Under the pieces are notes generated by a model. It was given only the letters and a program-made list of their open reading frames with translations, did not search any database and was not told where the DNA came from. Positions 45,589-54,092 of a stretch of DNA of 64,000 bases are shown here, piece by piece (the first letter of the stretch is position 1; each line of letters begins with the position of its first letter). This DNA is from Antrihabitans stalactiti (GTDB lineage Bacteria > Actinomycetota > Actinomycetes > Mycobacteriales > Mycobacteriaceae), in contig NZ_VCQU01000005.1 in the NCBI RefSeq assembly GCF_012932915.1, positions 186,001 to 250,000 on the forward strand. The letters run 5' to 3'. Position numbers and translations under genes: made by a program.

Positions 45589-46977
45589 GTGGTGACTCAC
45601 GCGAAACCCCGTCCTTCCACCGTCGGTGAGCTGCGCGCCTCAGGGCACAAGCAGCTGACCGTCAAACACGAAATCCGCACGAACCTGCTTGCTGCTCTGC
45701 GCGAAGGCGCCGACCCGTGGCCCGGCATCGTCGGTTTCGGCGATACGGTGCTGCCCCAGCTCGAGCGCGCGCTGATCGCCGGTCATGACGTGGTGCTGCT
45801 CGGTGAGCGCGGTCAGGGCAAGACGCGACTGCTGCGGACGTTGAATCTGTTGCTGGACGAGTGGACGCCGGTCATCGCGGGGAGCGAACTTGGCGAGCAT
45901 CCGTACGAGCCGATCACACCGGCCTCGATCCGCCGGGCAGCCGAGCTGGGCGACAAACTGCCCATCTCGTGGCGACACCGGAGTGAGCGGTATTCGGAGA
46001 AGCTGGCGACCCCGGATACCAGCGTGGCGGACCTGGTCGGCGACGTGGATCCGGTGAAGGTTGCCGAAGGTCGCAGCCTCGGCGATCCCGAGACGATCCA
46101 TTTCGGGCTGGTACCGCGCGCCCATCGCGGCATCGTTGCGATCAACGAGCTCCCGGACCTCGCGGAACGCATCCAGGTGTCGTTGCTGAACGTCATGGAG
46201 GAGCGCGATATTCAGGTCCGCGGCTATACGCTGCGGCTGCCGCTCGACGTGGTACTCGTTGCGAGCGCGAATCCAGAGGACTATACGAACCGCGGCCGGA
46301 TCATCACCCCACTCAAGGACCGCTTCGGCGCCGAAATCCGGACCCACTATCCGCGACTGCTCAGCGACGAGATCGCCGTGGTGCACCAGGAGGCCCACCT
46401 CGACGCCACCGTCCCCGAGTACCTGCTCGAGGTGCTTGCCCGTTTCACCAGGCTCCTTCGGGAATCGACAGCGATCGATCAGCGGTCCGGAGTGTCGGCG
46501 CGATTTGCGGTAGCGGCGGCCGAGACGGTCAGCGCGTCGGCGATTCATCGCGGCGCGGTCCTCGGCGAGGCCGATCCCGTAGCGAGGCCGGTTGATCTTG
46601 GCACGGTCATCGATGTGTTGCGCGGCAAGATCGAGTTCGAATCCGGCGAGGAAGGCCGCGAACTCGAGGTCCTCGAACACCTTCTCCGTCGTGCGACCGC
46701 AGACACCGCCCGCGAGCGGCTCGGCGGAATCGACCTGTCTTCGTTGGTTTCCGCGGTCGAAACCGGCGACCCGGTGGTGACCGGTGAGCGGATCACAGCG
46801 AAGGCACTGCTCGCCGAACTGCCCGATCTGGCTGTGCTGGACCGCGTCGCGTCCCGGTTGAACGCAGTGTCGGATGGCGAGCGCGCGGCGGCGGCAGAAA
46901 TGGCGCTCGAAGGTCTGTATCTGGCGCGGCGGATTTCCAAGATCGCGGGCGACGATGGGGAGCTGGTGTACGGCTGA
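45589..46977 (+). CDS. AAA+ ATPase, magnesium-chelatase ChlI-like (Rv0958 family)
   Basis: 462 aa, starting with GTG. Walker A LLGERGQGKTRLLRTL near residues 69-84, Walker B region GIVAINELPDL, sensor-1 VLVASANPEDY, arginine-finger region TPLKDRFGAEIRTHY. Not part of a chlorophyll or cobalt chelatase; the pair with the downstream VWA protein (overlap TGATG) resembles MoxR/VWA chaperone-like systems. Conserved after purH in mycobacteria (Rv0958-Rv0959). Confidence 0.9.
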   Translation: MVTHAKPRPSTVGELRASGHKQLTVKHEIRTNLLAALREGADPWPGIVGFGDTVLPQLERALIAGHDVVLLGERGQGKTRLLRTLNLLLDEWTPVIAGSELGEHPYEPITPASIRRAAELGDKLPISWRHRSERYSEKLATPDTSVADLVGDVDPVKVAEGRSLGDPETIHFGLVPRAHRGIVAINELPDLAERIQVSLLNVMEERDIQVRGYTLRLPLDVVLVASANPEDYTNRGRIITPLKDRFGAEIRTHYPRLLSDEIAVVHQEAHLDATVPEYLLEVLARFTRLLRESTAIDQRSGVSARFAVAAAETVSASAIHRGAVLGEADPVARPVDLGTVIDVLRGKIEFESGEEGRELEVLEHLLRRATADTARERLGGIDLSSLVSAVETGDPVVTGERITAKALLAELPDLAVLDRVASRLNAVSDGERAAAAEMALEGLYLARRISKIAGDDGELVYG

Positions 46978-48914
46978 TGCGCAGGGATTCCCGCTATACG
47001 CCTTACGACGGATCCGATCCGCTGGCTCCGCCGGTGGATCTCCGTGATGCGTTGGAGTCCATCGGCAACGATGTGATGGCAGGCAGCTCGCCGCGACATG
47101 CGTTGCGGGAGTTGCTGCGTCGTGGCTCGAAGAACATGCGAGGCCTCGACGATCTGGCGACGGCCGCGCACAAGCGGCGGCGGGAAATGTTGCAGCGCAA
47201 CAATCTCGACGGAACTCTGGACGAGGTCCGCAAGCTGCTGGACCGTGCGGTATTGGAGGAGCGCAAGGCGCTCGCGCGTTCTATGGACGACGACGCACCG
47301 TTCGCCGAGATGCAGCTTGCAGAACTACCGAAGTCGGTTGCGCAAGCGGTGCAAGAGCTTTCGGACTACAAGTGGCGTAGCGAACAAGCGCGCGAGGACT
47401 ACGAGAAGATTCGCGATCTCCTCGGCCGCGAACTCTTGGACCAGCGCTTCGCAGGTATGAAGCAAGCCCTGGAGAATGCGACCGACGAAGACCGGCAGCG
47501 CATCGACGACATGCTCAACGATCTCAACGACCTTCTCGACGCGCACGCCCGGGGCGACGACACCGACGAGCAGTTCCGCGAGTTCATGGACAACCACGGC
47601 GAGTTCTTCCCGGACAACCCGCAGAACGTCGAAGAGCTGCTCGACTCGTTGGCACAGCGGGCTGCTGCTGCGCAACGCTTGCGGAACTCGTTGACCCCCG
47701 ACCAGCGAGCCGAGTTGGATGCCTTGGCACAGAACGCTTTCGGCAGTCCATCGCTGATGAACCAACTCGATCGACTCGACAATCATCTGCGGATGGCTCG
47801 GCCCGGCGAGGACTGGGAAGGGTCCGAGCGGTTCCGTGGTGAGCAGGGGATGGGTCTCGGCGAAGGCACGTCGGCGCTTCAGGAGATTGCTGAACTCGAG
47901 CAACTCGGCGACCAGCTCGCTCAGCAGCATGCTGGCGCGGAGCTCGACGATATCGATCTGGAAGCTCTAGCGCGTCACCTCGGTCCGGAAGCGGCGGCCG
48001 ACGTACGGACCTTGGCCGAGCTCGAGAAGGCCCTCCAGCAGCAGGGTTTCCTCGACAAAGGTCCGGACGGTCAGTGGCGGTTGTCGCCGAAAGCCATGCG
48101 GCGCTTGGGTGAAGCCGCACTGCGCGACGTGGCAGCGGGATTGTCGGGGCGAGCCGGTCAGCGCGATACCCGCAAGGCGGGGGCCATGGGGGAGCCGACC
48201 GGCGCGACGCGTGAATGGCAGTTCGGCGATACCGAGCCGTGGGACGTGACGAGGTCGTTGACGAACGCGCTGCTACGCGATCCGGGATCGGTCCCCATTC
48301 GGCTGAAGGTGTCCGACGTCGAGGTCGCAGAGACCGAACAGCGAGCCCAGGCAGCGGTGGCGCTGTTGGTCGATACCTCGTTCTCCATGGTGATCGAAGG
48401 TCGTTGGGTGCCGATGAAGCAGACCGCATTGGCGCTCAACCACCTCGTGACGACGCGATTCCGCGGTGACCATCTGCAGTTGATCGGATTCGGCAAGTAC
48501 GCGCAGACGCTGAGCGCCTCCGAACTTGCCGGCCTCGATGGTGTGTACGAACAGGGCACCAACCTTCACCATGCCCTCCTGCTCGCGGGCCGACACGTGC
48601 GGCGATTCCCGAACGCACAGCCCGTCGTGCTCGTCGTGACCGATGGTCAGCCGACAGCCCACCTCGAACCGGACGGTCAAGCGGAGTTCTATTGGCCGCC
48701 TGCCATGCGGACCCTCGCGCTGACCGGACGCGAACTCGACCACATCGCCAGACTGGGCGCGCAAGTCACCTTCTTTCGGCTCGGCGACGACCCCGGACTT
48801 GCTCGATTTGTCGACAGCATGGCTCGCCAGGTCGGCGGCCGAGTCGTCGCCCCCGACCTCGACGGCCTCGGTGCAGCGGTCGTCAGCAACTACATGCGGC
48901 TGCGTCGTCGCTGA
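46977..48914 (+). CDS. VWA-domain protein partnered with the AAA+ ATPase (Rv0959 family)
   Basis: 645 aa. The first 430 residues are charged and helical (many E/R/Q/L, for example ELEQLGDQLAQQHAGAELDD), the last 200 are a von Willebrand A domain: AVALLVDTSFSMVIEGRW gives the DxSxS MIDAS motif, VVLVVTDGQPTAHLEPDG the D of the third MIDAS loop. Start overlaps the ATPase stop. Presumed cytoplasmic partner in remodelling an unknown target. Confidence 0.9.
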   Translation: MRRDSRYTPYDGSDPLAPPVDLRDALESIGNDVMAGSSPRHALRELLRRGSKNMRGLDDLATAAHKRRREMLQRNNLDGTLDEVRKLLDRAVLEERKALARSMDDDAPFAEMQLAELPKSVAQAVQELSDYKWRSEQAREDYEKIRDLLGRELLDQRFAGMKQALENATDEDRQRIDDMLNDLNDLLDAHARGDDTDEQFREFMDNHGEFFPDNPQNVEELLDSLAQRAAAAQRLRNSLTPDQRAELDALAQNAFGSPSLMNQLDRLDNHLRMARPGEDWEGSERFRGEQGMGLGEGTSALQEIAELEQLGDQLAQQHAGAELDDIDLEALARHLGPEAAADVRTLAELEKALQQQGFLDKGPDGQWRLSPKAMRRLGEAALRDVAAGLSGRAGQRDTRKAGAMGEPTGATREWQFGDTEPWDVTRSLTNALLRDPGSVPIRLKVSDVEVAETEQRAQAAVALLVDTSFSMVIEGRWVPMKQTALALNHLVTTRFRGDHLQLIGFGKYAQTLSASELAGLDGVYEQGTNLHHALLLAGRHVRRFPNAQPVVLVVTDGQPTAHLEPDGQAEFYWPPAMRTLALTGRELDHIARLGAQVTFFRLGDDPGLARFVDSMARQVGGRVVAPDLDGLGAAVVSNYMRLRRR

Positions 48915-49146
48915 TATCGCGACACGCCAGCAACGTGCCCGCAAATCTTTTTTGAGAGGTTTCAGCAACGTCCCAGGTCGCGGCTCGAGTCACCTGAGAG
49001 GAGTCTGAACATTCCTTTAAATGATGAGCTTAAGTCGGGCGTGGCGAGCGATCCCACAGTAGTGTTCGGCACCGATGTGTGCTGCCGGAGTTCGACGGCG
49101 GCCGCGTTGGGTATCCATTCGAACGATCCTCCGAAAGGGGAAACAC

Positions 49147-49716
49147 GTGGGAGACACTTTGCAGGCAGGCGACAGCCTGGGCAAGGGTCAGTCGCTCAAT
49201 GTCGGGCCATTTGCGCTTACGTTGCAGGACGACGGCAACCTGGTTTTGACTGATGACGGCGACGTCAAGTGGGCTGCGGGCACCAACGGCAAGGATGTCG
49301 ACAAGGCAACCCTGCAGGACGACGGCAACTTCGTTCTCTACGCCGGATCCGACCCGAAGTGGTCCACGGAGACCAACGGCAAGGGCGGCGTGAAGCTGAC
49401 ACTGCAGGCCGACCGCAACGTCGTCATCTACACCTCGGGCGGCGAATCGGTCTGGGCAACAGACACGGTCACCGACACCCCGTACGAGGCACCGGCCGAG
49501 CCCGAGCCTGCGCCCGTCGCCGAAGAAGCACCGGCTCCGCCGCCGCCCCCGCCGCCGCCGGCACCGCGAACGGTCGTTGTTGAGCCTGGCGACACGCTCT
49601 GGGCAATCGCTGAGCGTGAGCTCGGTGACGGCAACCGCTACCAGGAGATCGCGAACCTGAGTGGCATCGACAACCCGGATCTCATCAACCCCGGACAGGT
49701 TCTGACGCTTCCGTAG
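49147..49716 (+). CDS. B-lectin plus LysM domain protein
   Basis: 189 aa from a GTG at 49147 behind GAAAGGGG. Residues 1-115 are a bulb-type mannose-binding lectin domain with three repeats: QDDGNLVLT, QDDGNFVLY and QADRNVVIY (pattern QxDxNxVxY, so sites 2 and 3 are complete). A Pro/Glu/Ala linker with nine consecutive prolines follows, then a C-terminal LysM (VVVEPGDTLWAIAERELGDG to PGQVLTLP). No signal peptide is visible although both domains bind surface glycans. The preceding 232 bases hold no gene. Confidence 0.88.
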   Translation: MGDTLQAGDSLGKGQSLNVGPFALTLQDDGNLVLTDDGDVKWAAGTNGKDVDKATLQDDGNFVLYAGSDPKWSTETNGKGGVKLTLQADRNVVIYTSGGESVWATDTVTDTPYEAPAEPEPAPVAEEAPAPPPPPPPPAPRTVVVEPGDTLWAIAERELGDGNRYQEIANLSGIDNPDLINPGQVLTLP

Positions 49717-49724
49717 GTCGCATT

Positions 49725-49767
49725 CCACAAAACGCTCACGACCACCGAGGTCGTGAGCGTTTTGTGG
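49725..49767. terminator. Bidirectional terminator hairpin, lectin/LysM gene and rpsR
   Basis: Perfect 19-base arms: CCACAAAACGCTCACGACC (49725-49743) and its complement (49749-49767), loop ACCGA, between convergent stops at 49716 and 49785. Confidence 0.88.
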
Positions 49768-49784
49768 TTCTGACGGCTAGTTGT

Positions 49785-50039
49785 CTATCGACTACTGCTT
49801 GTGAAGGGCAGCATCGCCATTTCGCGCGCGTTCTTCACCGCGACGGCGACTTGGCGTTGCTGTTGGGGTGTGAGGCCAGTGACCCGTCGGCTGCGGATCT
49901 TGCCGCGATCGGAGATGAACTGGCGCAGCAGGTTGATGTCCTTGTAGTCGACGGACTCGATCCCTTTGAGGGGATTCTTTTTCGGCCGACGGGCGTCCTG
50001 CGCGCGTACCTTTTTCGACGGTGCTCTCTTGACTGCCAT
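49785..50039 (-). CDS. rpsR: Ribosomal protein S18, zinc-free paralog (extra copy)
   Basis: 84 aa. [20 protein letters not shown] and [20 protein letters not shown] are diagnostic of S18. It lacks the CxxC found in zinc-containing S18 at the segment where this has KKNPLKG, so it is of the zinc-independent type. Very close to the S18 at 61284-61544, differing mainly at the N-terminus and last residues. Stands alone; the sequence just upstream still ends like an rpsN gene. It has no obvious Zur box in front. Confidence 0.92.
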   Translation of the reverse strand: MAVKRAPSKKVRAQDARRPKKNPLKGIESVDYKDINLLRQFISDRGKIRSRRVTGLTPQQQRQVAVAVKNAREMAMLPFTSSSR

Positions 50040-50049
50040 CCGGACCGCC

Positions 50050-50073
50050 CTACCAACTCGACATGTGCTCGAC
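50050..50073 (-). pseudogene. Footprint of rpsN 3' end upstream of the lone rpsR
   Basis: Minus strand reads VEHMSSW then a stop, compared with GVHKSSW and a stop at the end of the rpsN remnant at 61555-61626; the spacer to rpsR is also similar (CTACCAACTCGAC against TTACCAACTCGAC). About 24 bases of coding footprint. Confidence 0.65.
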
Positions 50074-50173
50074 TGCGCAATCCTACCGGACTCGCGAATC
50101 GCGGTAGCAGATGTAATACGGCTACAAACAGGGACCCACCACCAAATCTGTTGGCATGCGCTTTAATTTCCCC

Positions 50174-51478
50174 ATGCCACGTACCAAAGGTGCTCTCCTG
50201 CGTTCGAAAGCGTCGGCCCAGGGCATGGTCCGGGTATTCGCGGTCCTCACGCTCGTCCTCGCAGTGGCGATGACCGGTGGCGGAACCGCTGGGGCGGACC
50301 CGGCCGCTCACCCTCTTCCGTCTGTCGACCCGTTCTACGCCTACGACGGCTCCCTGGCCGGAATGGCGCCGGGCGCGGTCCTGCGGTCGCAGCCGATGAC
50401 CTTTGCTACGCCGACACTCTCGACGCCGATCACCGGCAGCAAGGTTCTGTACCGAACCACCGATCAGCAGGGTGCAGCCGTCACCACTGTGGCCACCGTC
50501 CTGCGACCGTTGATCCCGGGGCCGAACAAGGTGATTTCGTACCACATGGCCTACGACGCCCTCGGTTCGGAATGCGACCCGTCGTACACGCTGAGCGGCG
50601 GCGCGACCAACCCGATCGCAATGGCCGAGCAGACGGTGATCGCTGGCTACATCGCAGCCGGTTACACCGTGGTGGTTCCCGATTACGAAGGTCAGCAACT
50701 GGAATGGACCATCGGTCGCCAATCCGGATACGCGGCGTTGGACGGGATCCGCGCTGCCGAGGCGTTCCTGGGGCTCCCGTCGTCCACACCGGTCGCGCTG
50801 GTTGGGTACTCCGGCGGATCCGTTCCGACGCAATGGGGTGTCGAAGTGGCGCCGACCTATTCACCCGAACTGAACATCGTGGGCGCGGCGGCGGGCGGAC
50901 TGCCCGTCGATCTCGCGCACAACCTCCCGTACGTCAGTGGGAGCTCCGACTGGGCCGGCGTCATCCCGGCGCTCGTCGTCGCCTACCAACGCGCGTACGG
51001 AATCGATACCGGTGCTTTCCTTTCCGCGCGCGGTCAACAAGTTGTCGCCCAGGTCAGCGAAAAATGCATCGCTCAGTTCGCGAAGGACTATCCAGGGCTG
51101 ACGGACGCCGACATGGTCCGGGCGCCGTACAGCTCCCTCCTCGACGTCCCCGCCGTCGTCTCTGCGATCAACGACAACATCATGGGCAGCACCGGTACTC
51201 CGAGAGGTCCGCTGTTTCTCGCGGTGGGGCAGAAGGACGCGATCGGGGACACGGTGATGGTCACGCGAGACGTCGAAGGCTTGGCACACGAGTACTGCGG
51301 GCGTGGCGTCGACGTGACCTTCACGCGCTACGCCGGTCTCGCGCATGGTGAGGCCTTCGCACCATTCGAGGCCGAGTCCGCGCAGTTCCTCACCGAACGC
51401 TTTCTAGGCCTGCCTGCCCGAAGCAATTGCGGGTCGATCGGCGTGGGCAACGACCTGAGCCCGACACCACTACCGTGA
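50174..51478 (+). CDS. Secreted lipase (LIP / triacylglycerol lipase family)
   Basis: 434 aa from the ATG at 50174; ATGs at 50156 and 50225 are alternatives, the last giving the neatest signal peptide (VRVFAVLTLVLAVAMTGGGT then AGA). The mature part contains PLPSVDPFYAYDG, DYEGQQLEW, nucleophile elbow VGYSGGSVPTQWG, ELNIVGAAAGGLP, an acid candidate in VGQKDAIGD and His in GLAHGEAFAPF. Same family as the 10894-12123 gene. Extracellular acyl-ester hydrolysis expected. Confidence 0.88.
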   Translation: MPRTKGALLRSKASAQGMVRVFAVLTLVLAVAMTGGGTAGADPAAHPLPSVDPFYAYDGSLAGMAPGAVLRSQPMTFATPTLSTPITGSKVLYRTTDQQGAAVTTVATVLRPLIPGPNKVISYHMAYDALGSECDPSYTLSGGATNPIAMAEQTVIAGYIAAGYTVVVPDYEGQQLEWTIGRQSGYAALDGIRAAEAFLGLPSSTPVALVGYSGGSVPTQWGVEVAPTYSPELNIVGAAAGGLPVDLAHNLPYVSGSSDWAGVIPALVVAYQRAYGIDTGAFLSARGQQVVAQVSEKCIAQFAKDYPGLTDADMVRAPYSSLLDVPAVVSAINDNIMGSTGTPRGPLFLAVGQKDAIGDTVMVTRDVEGLAHEYCGRGVDVTFTRYAGLAHGEAFAPFEAESAQFLTERFLGLPARSNCGSIGVGNDLSPTPLP

Positions 51479-51480
51479 CG

Positions 51481-52230
51481 TCATAGGGACTCGGACGCAT
51501 CGCCGACCGTCGAGGCAGAAAGCACCCCGTCGAGTTCGCTGAGTTCGCTTACTACGGCGTGGATATCGCCCGTGCCGTCCAGGTACAGGTGTGCTTCGAC
51601 AAATGGGCGTTTACGCGGATCTGCCTGCTCGACACCTGCGCCGAGCGCGTCGTGGTGAATGATCGAAATGTCTTTGACGTCGAAGCCGGCCGCCGTCACC
51701 TTCTCGATCACCTTGTGCAACATCCCTTGGTCGTCGAGGAAATGCACTCGAAGCGGCGGTCGCGGAAGCTCGACGAAGCGTTTCGCAAATTGTCCGACGG
51801 GCGGAAGAAGCAGGACCGCAACGAAATACCCGGCGGTCGCAACCGTGGCGAGCAGTACCAATCCAGCGCCGGCGCACGCGCCGATGGCTGCGGTCAGGAA
51901 AATGCCTGCGGCCGTCGTGAGTCCGCGCACCGAATCGCGTTTGATGAAGATGATGCCGCCGCCGATGAATCCGACTCCGGCCACGATCTGGGCAGCGACA
52001 CGCGATGGGTCGACGATGACGGTGCCGTCTTTGAGGACGTCGGTGAACCCGTATTTACTCACGAGCATCCACAACGCCGAGGCGAATCCGACGACCGTAT
52101 AGGTGCGAATTCCCGCTGACTTCTGTTTGAGCTCACGCTCGAATCCGATCAGCGCGGACAACCCGAATGCTGCTGTGAGCTCGACGACTTGAGTCCAGCC
52201 CTGGCCCGTCGGCTCTCCGAATGCCGCCAT
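51481..52230 (-). CDS. MgtC/SapB family membrane protein
   Basis: 249 aa. TAAFGLSALIGFERELKQKS, AGIRTYTVVGFASALWMLVS, VGFIGGGIIFIKRDSVRGL and TTAAGIFLTAAIGACAG are the MgtC signatures with about four to five helices; the C-terminal 90 residues form an ACT-like cytoplasmic domain as in the longer MgtC proteins. In pathogens MgtC inhibits F1Fo ATPase under low Mg; role here is not known. The GTG at 52245, overlapping the upstream stop (GTGA), is an alternative start. Confidence 0.88.
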   Translation of the reverse strand: MAAFGEPTGQGWTQVVELTAAFGLSALIGFERELKQKSAGIRTYTVVGFASALWMLVSKYGFTDVLKDGTVIVDPSRVAAQIVAGVGFIGGGIIFIKRDSVRGLTTAAGIFLTAAIGACAGAGLVLLATVATAGYFVAVLLLPPVGQFAKRFVELPRPPLRVHFLDDQGMLHKVIEKVTAAGFDVKDISIIHHDALGAGVEQADPRKRPFVEAHLYLDGTGDIHAVVSELSELDGVLSASTVGDASESL

Positions 52231-52241
52231 ATTCACGGCAT

Positions 52242-53858
52242 TCACGCTATCGAACCGAACGCTTGAACGGGGGCAATTCGGACATTGATGAGAGTAGGCC
52301 GGTCGCGGTCGGCGATGCCCGAACGCAGGACCTCGTCGAGGTGGTCGGTGTCGGTCGCGTTGTGGGCGTCGACGCCGTAACCGGTTGCGATGGTGACGAT
52401 GTCGAGGCCCGGGAGGTCGAGACCGGGAACGCCGGACGTCTGTTCGATGAGGCCGAACTGCTTCAGGACGCCGTATTCGGCATTGGAGGCGACGACGATG
52501 GTCACCGGGATGTTGTACTGCGCCGCCGTCCACAGCGCGGTGATGGCGTACTGGATCGAACCGTCGCCCATCAATGCGACGACCGGACGGTCCGGGGCGG
52601 CAAGTTGTGCGCCGAGGGCAGCGGGCAGTCCGAAGCCGAGTCCACCGCCTGCCGCGGACAGATGGGAGAAGGGCATGCCTGCCCGGATGCACGAGCTGAT
52701 CGGTCCTTCGTTGCTGCCGGCCTCACTGACGAAGAGAGCGTTGGTCGGCGCCGTGCTCCCGACCAGCGTCCACAACGCCTCGGGATTCAGCGGGACCGCC
52801 GACGACGCAACAGCACCGACCGCGGGACGAGGCGGGGGTGCCGGTCGCTGGGTCTGCCCGACCGTGTCGAGCAGCGCTTCGGCCGCAGCGCGAATGTCGG
52901 CGACGATGGCATCGCCCATCGGGGAGCGGGCGGCTTCGTCTGGGTCGTTGGTGATGTGCACGAGCTCTGTACCCACAGGTAAGTACGGACCTGGGATCTG
53001 GGGGTAGTAGCGGAACGCGGGCGCGCCGAGGACGACCACGAGGTCGCGGCCGGTCAGAGCGGCAGATGCCCACCCGCGTGCCGGCGGCAGCATCCCTTGA
53101 AATAGTGGGTGATTCTCCGGGAATCCGGTCAGACCGGTGAGCGGAGCGCTCCACACGACCGCGTTGAGGCGTTCGGCCAGAGCGATCACGGTGTCCCAAG
53201 CGCCGTACCGTTCCACATCGCCGCCGACCACGAGCGCCGGCGAGGTCGCTGCGTCCAGTCGTGAAGCGAGATCGGTGAGCGCCGTGCCGCCGAATCCGCC
53301 TGCGTGGGTGACCTTCCGGTCGCGGACTACTCCGATGTCGGCGATCTGGGTGGCGTCGAGTTCGACGTCCATGTCGTCCATCGGCAGTGAAACGAACACA
53401 GGCCCCATCGGCGGCGTCTGGGCAAGATGAATTGCGTGTGCAAGGACGGCCGGGACCTCGCTTGCGATCGCAGGTTCGGCCGACCATTTCACGAATGGCT
53501 TCGGCACAATCGTCGCGTCGGTATTCGTCAGGAGGCAGTACTGGTTCTGCATAGACCGTCGCTGATTACCCGCCGTGATCACGAGCGGTGTCTTGTTGAC
53601 GAACGCGTTGTAGAGGGCGCCTTGCGCATTGCCCATTCCCGGCGCGGTGTGCAGATTGACGATCGCCGGCTTTCCGGTGATCTGTGCATATGCGTCTGCC
53701 ATACCGACCGGAATCATTTCCTGTAGTCCCAGGACGTACCGGAAGTCGCTCGGAAAATTCTCGAGCAGACTCAGCTCGGAGGAGCCCGGATTGCCGAACC
53801 ATGTTGTGAGACCGTGGCTTCGCAGCAGGTCGAGGGTTGCGTCGCGGACTGTCGCCAT
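52242..53858 (-). CDS. ThDP-dependent decarboxylase, benzoylformate-decarboxylase-like
   Basis: 538 aa, three-domain ThDP fold. GNPGSSELSLLENFPSDFRY matches the benzoylformate decarboxylase start (Ser26 equivalent), VNLHTAPGMGNAQGALYNAF gives His70, GDGSIQYAITALWTAAQYNI the ThDP/Mg motif, PMGDAIVADI a family-typical stretch. The position of the catalytic His281, FRYHQ in the Pseudomonas enzyme as I recall it, reads FRYYPQIPG here, so the reaction may differ. Possible substrates are 2-oxo acids with aromatic side chains. Overlaps or abuts the MgtC gene downstream. Confidence 0.85.
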   Translation of the reverse strand: MATVRDATLDLLRSHGLTTWFGNPGSSELSLLENFPSDFRYVLGLQEMIPVGMADAYAQITGKPAIVNLHTAPGMGNAQGALYNAFVNKTPLVITAGNQRRSMQNQYCLLTNTDATIVPKPFVKWSAEPAIASEVPAVLAHAIHLAQTPPMGPVFVSLPMDDMDVELDATQIADIGVVRDRKVTHAGGFGGTALTDLASRLDAATSPALVVGGDVERYGAWDTVIALAERLNAVVWSAPLTGLTGFPENHPLFQGMLPPARGWASAALTGRDLVVVLGAPAFRYYPQIPGPYLPVGTELVHITNDPDEAARSPMGDAIVADIRAAAEALLDTVGQTQRPAPPPRPAVGAVASSAVPLNPEALWTLVGSTAPTNALFVSEAGSNEGPISSCIRAGMPFSHLSAAGGGLGFGLPAALGAQLAAPDRPVVALMGDGSIQYAITALWTAAQYNIPVTIVVASNAEYGVLKQFGLIEQTSGVPGLDLPGLDIVTIATGYGVDAHNATDTDHLDEVLRSGIADRDRPTLINVRIAPVQAFGSIA

Positions 53859-53929
53859 ACCGGCTCTCCTTTATCGATCAACGCAATGGTCCTACGTGCG
53901 GTGCACCTTCGCGCCATTTTGCGCAGATA

Positions 53930-53946
53930 TATCGTTATCAACGGTA
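53930..53946. promoter_or_regulatory. Candidate operator palindrome TATCGTT-ATC-AACGGTA
   Basis: Seven-base arms with one mismatch in the 234-base divergent region between the decarboxylase (start 53858) and the DUF3533 gene (start 54093). AT-rich surroundings suggest a regulated promoter. No regulator gene is adjacent. Confidence 0.45.
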
Positions 53947-54092
53947 ATTCTCGAAAACACTCGACTCACGCATGCCGCTCGATACGATGGCGGCACTCAT
54001 CGGTCTTGTCGGCGAACAGAATTGGCAATTCTCGAGGAGTGCAATCACGTTGAGTCGTCGATTCGCGGTGGTGCCCGCCCCGCGGTGATGGG

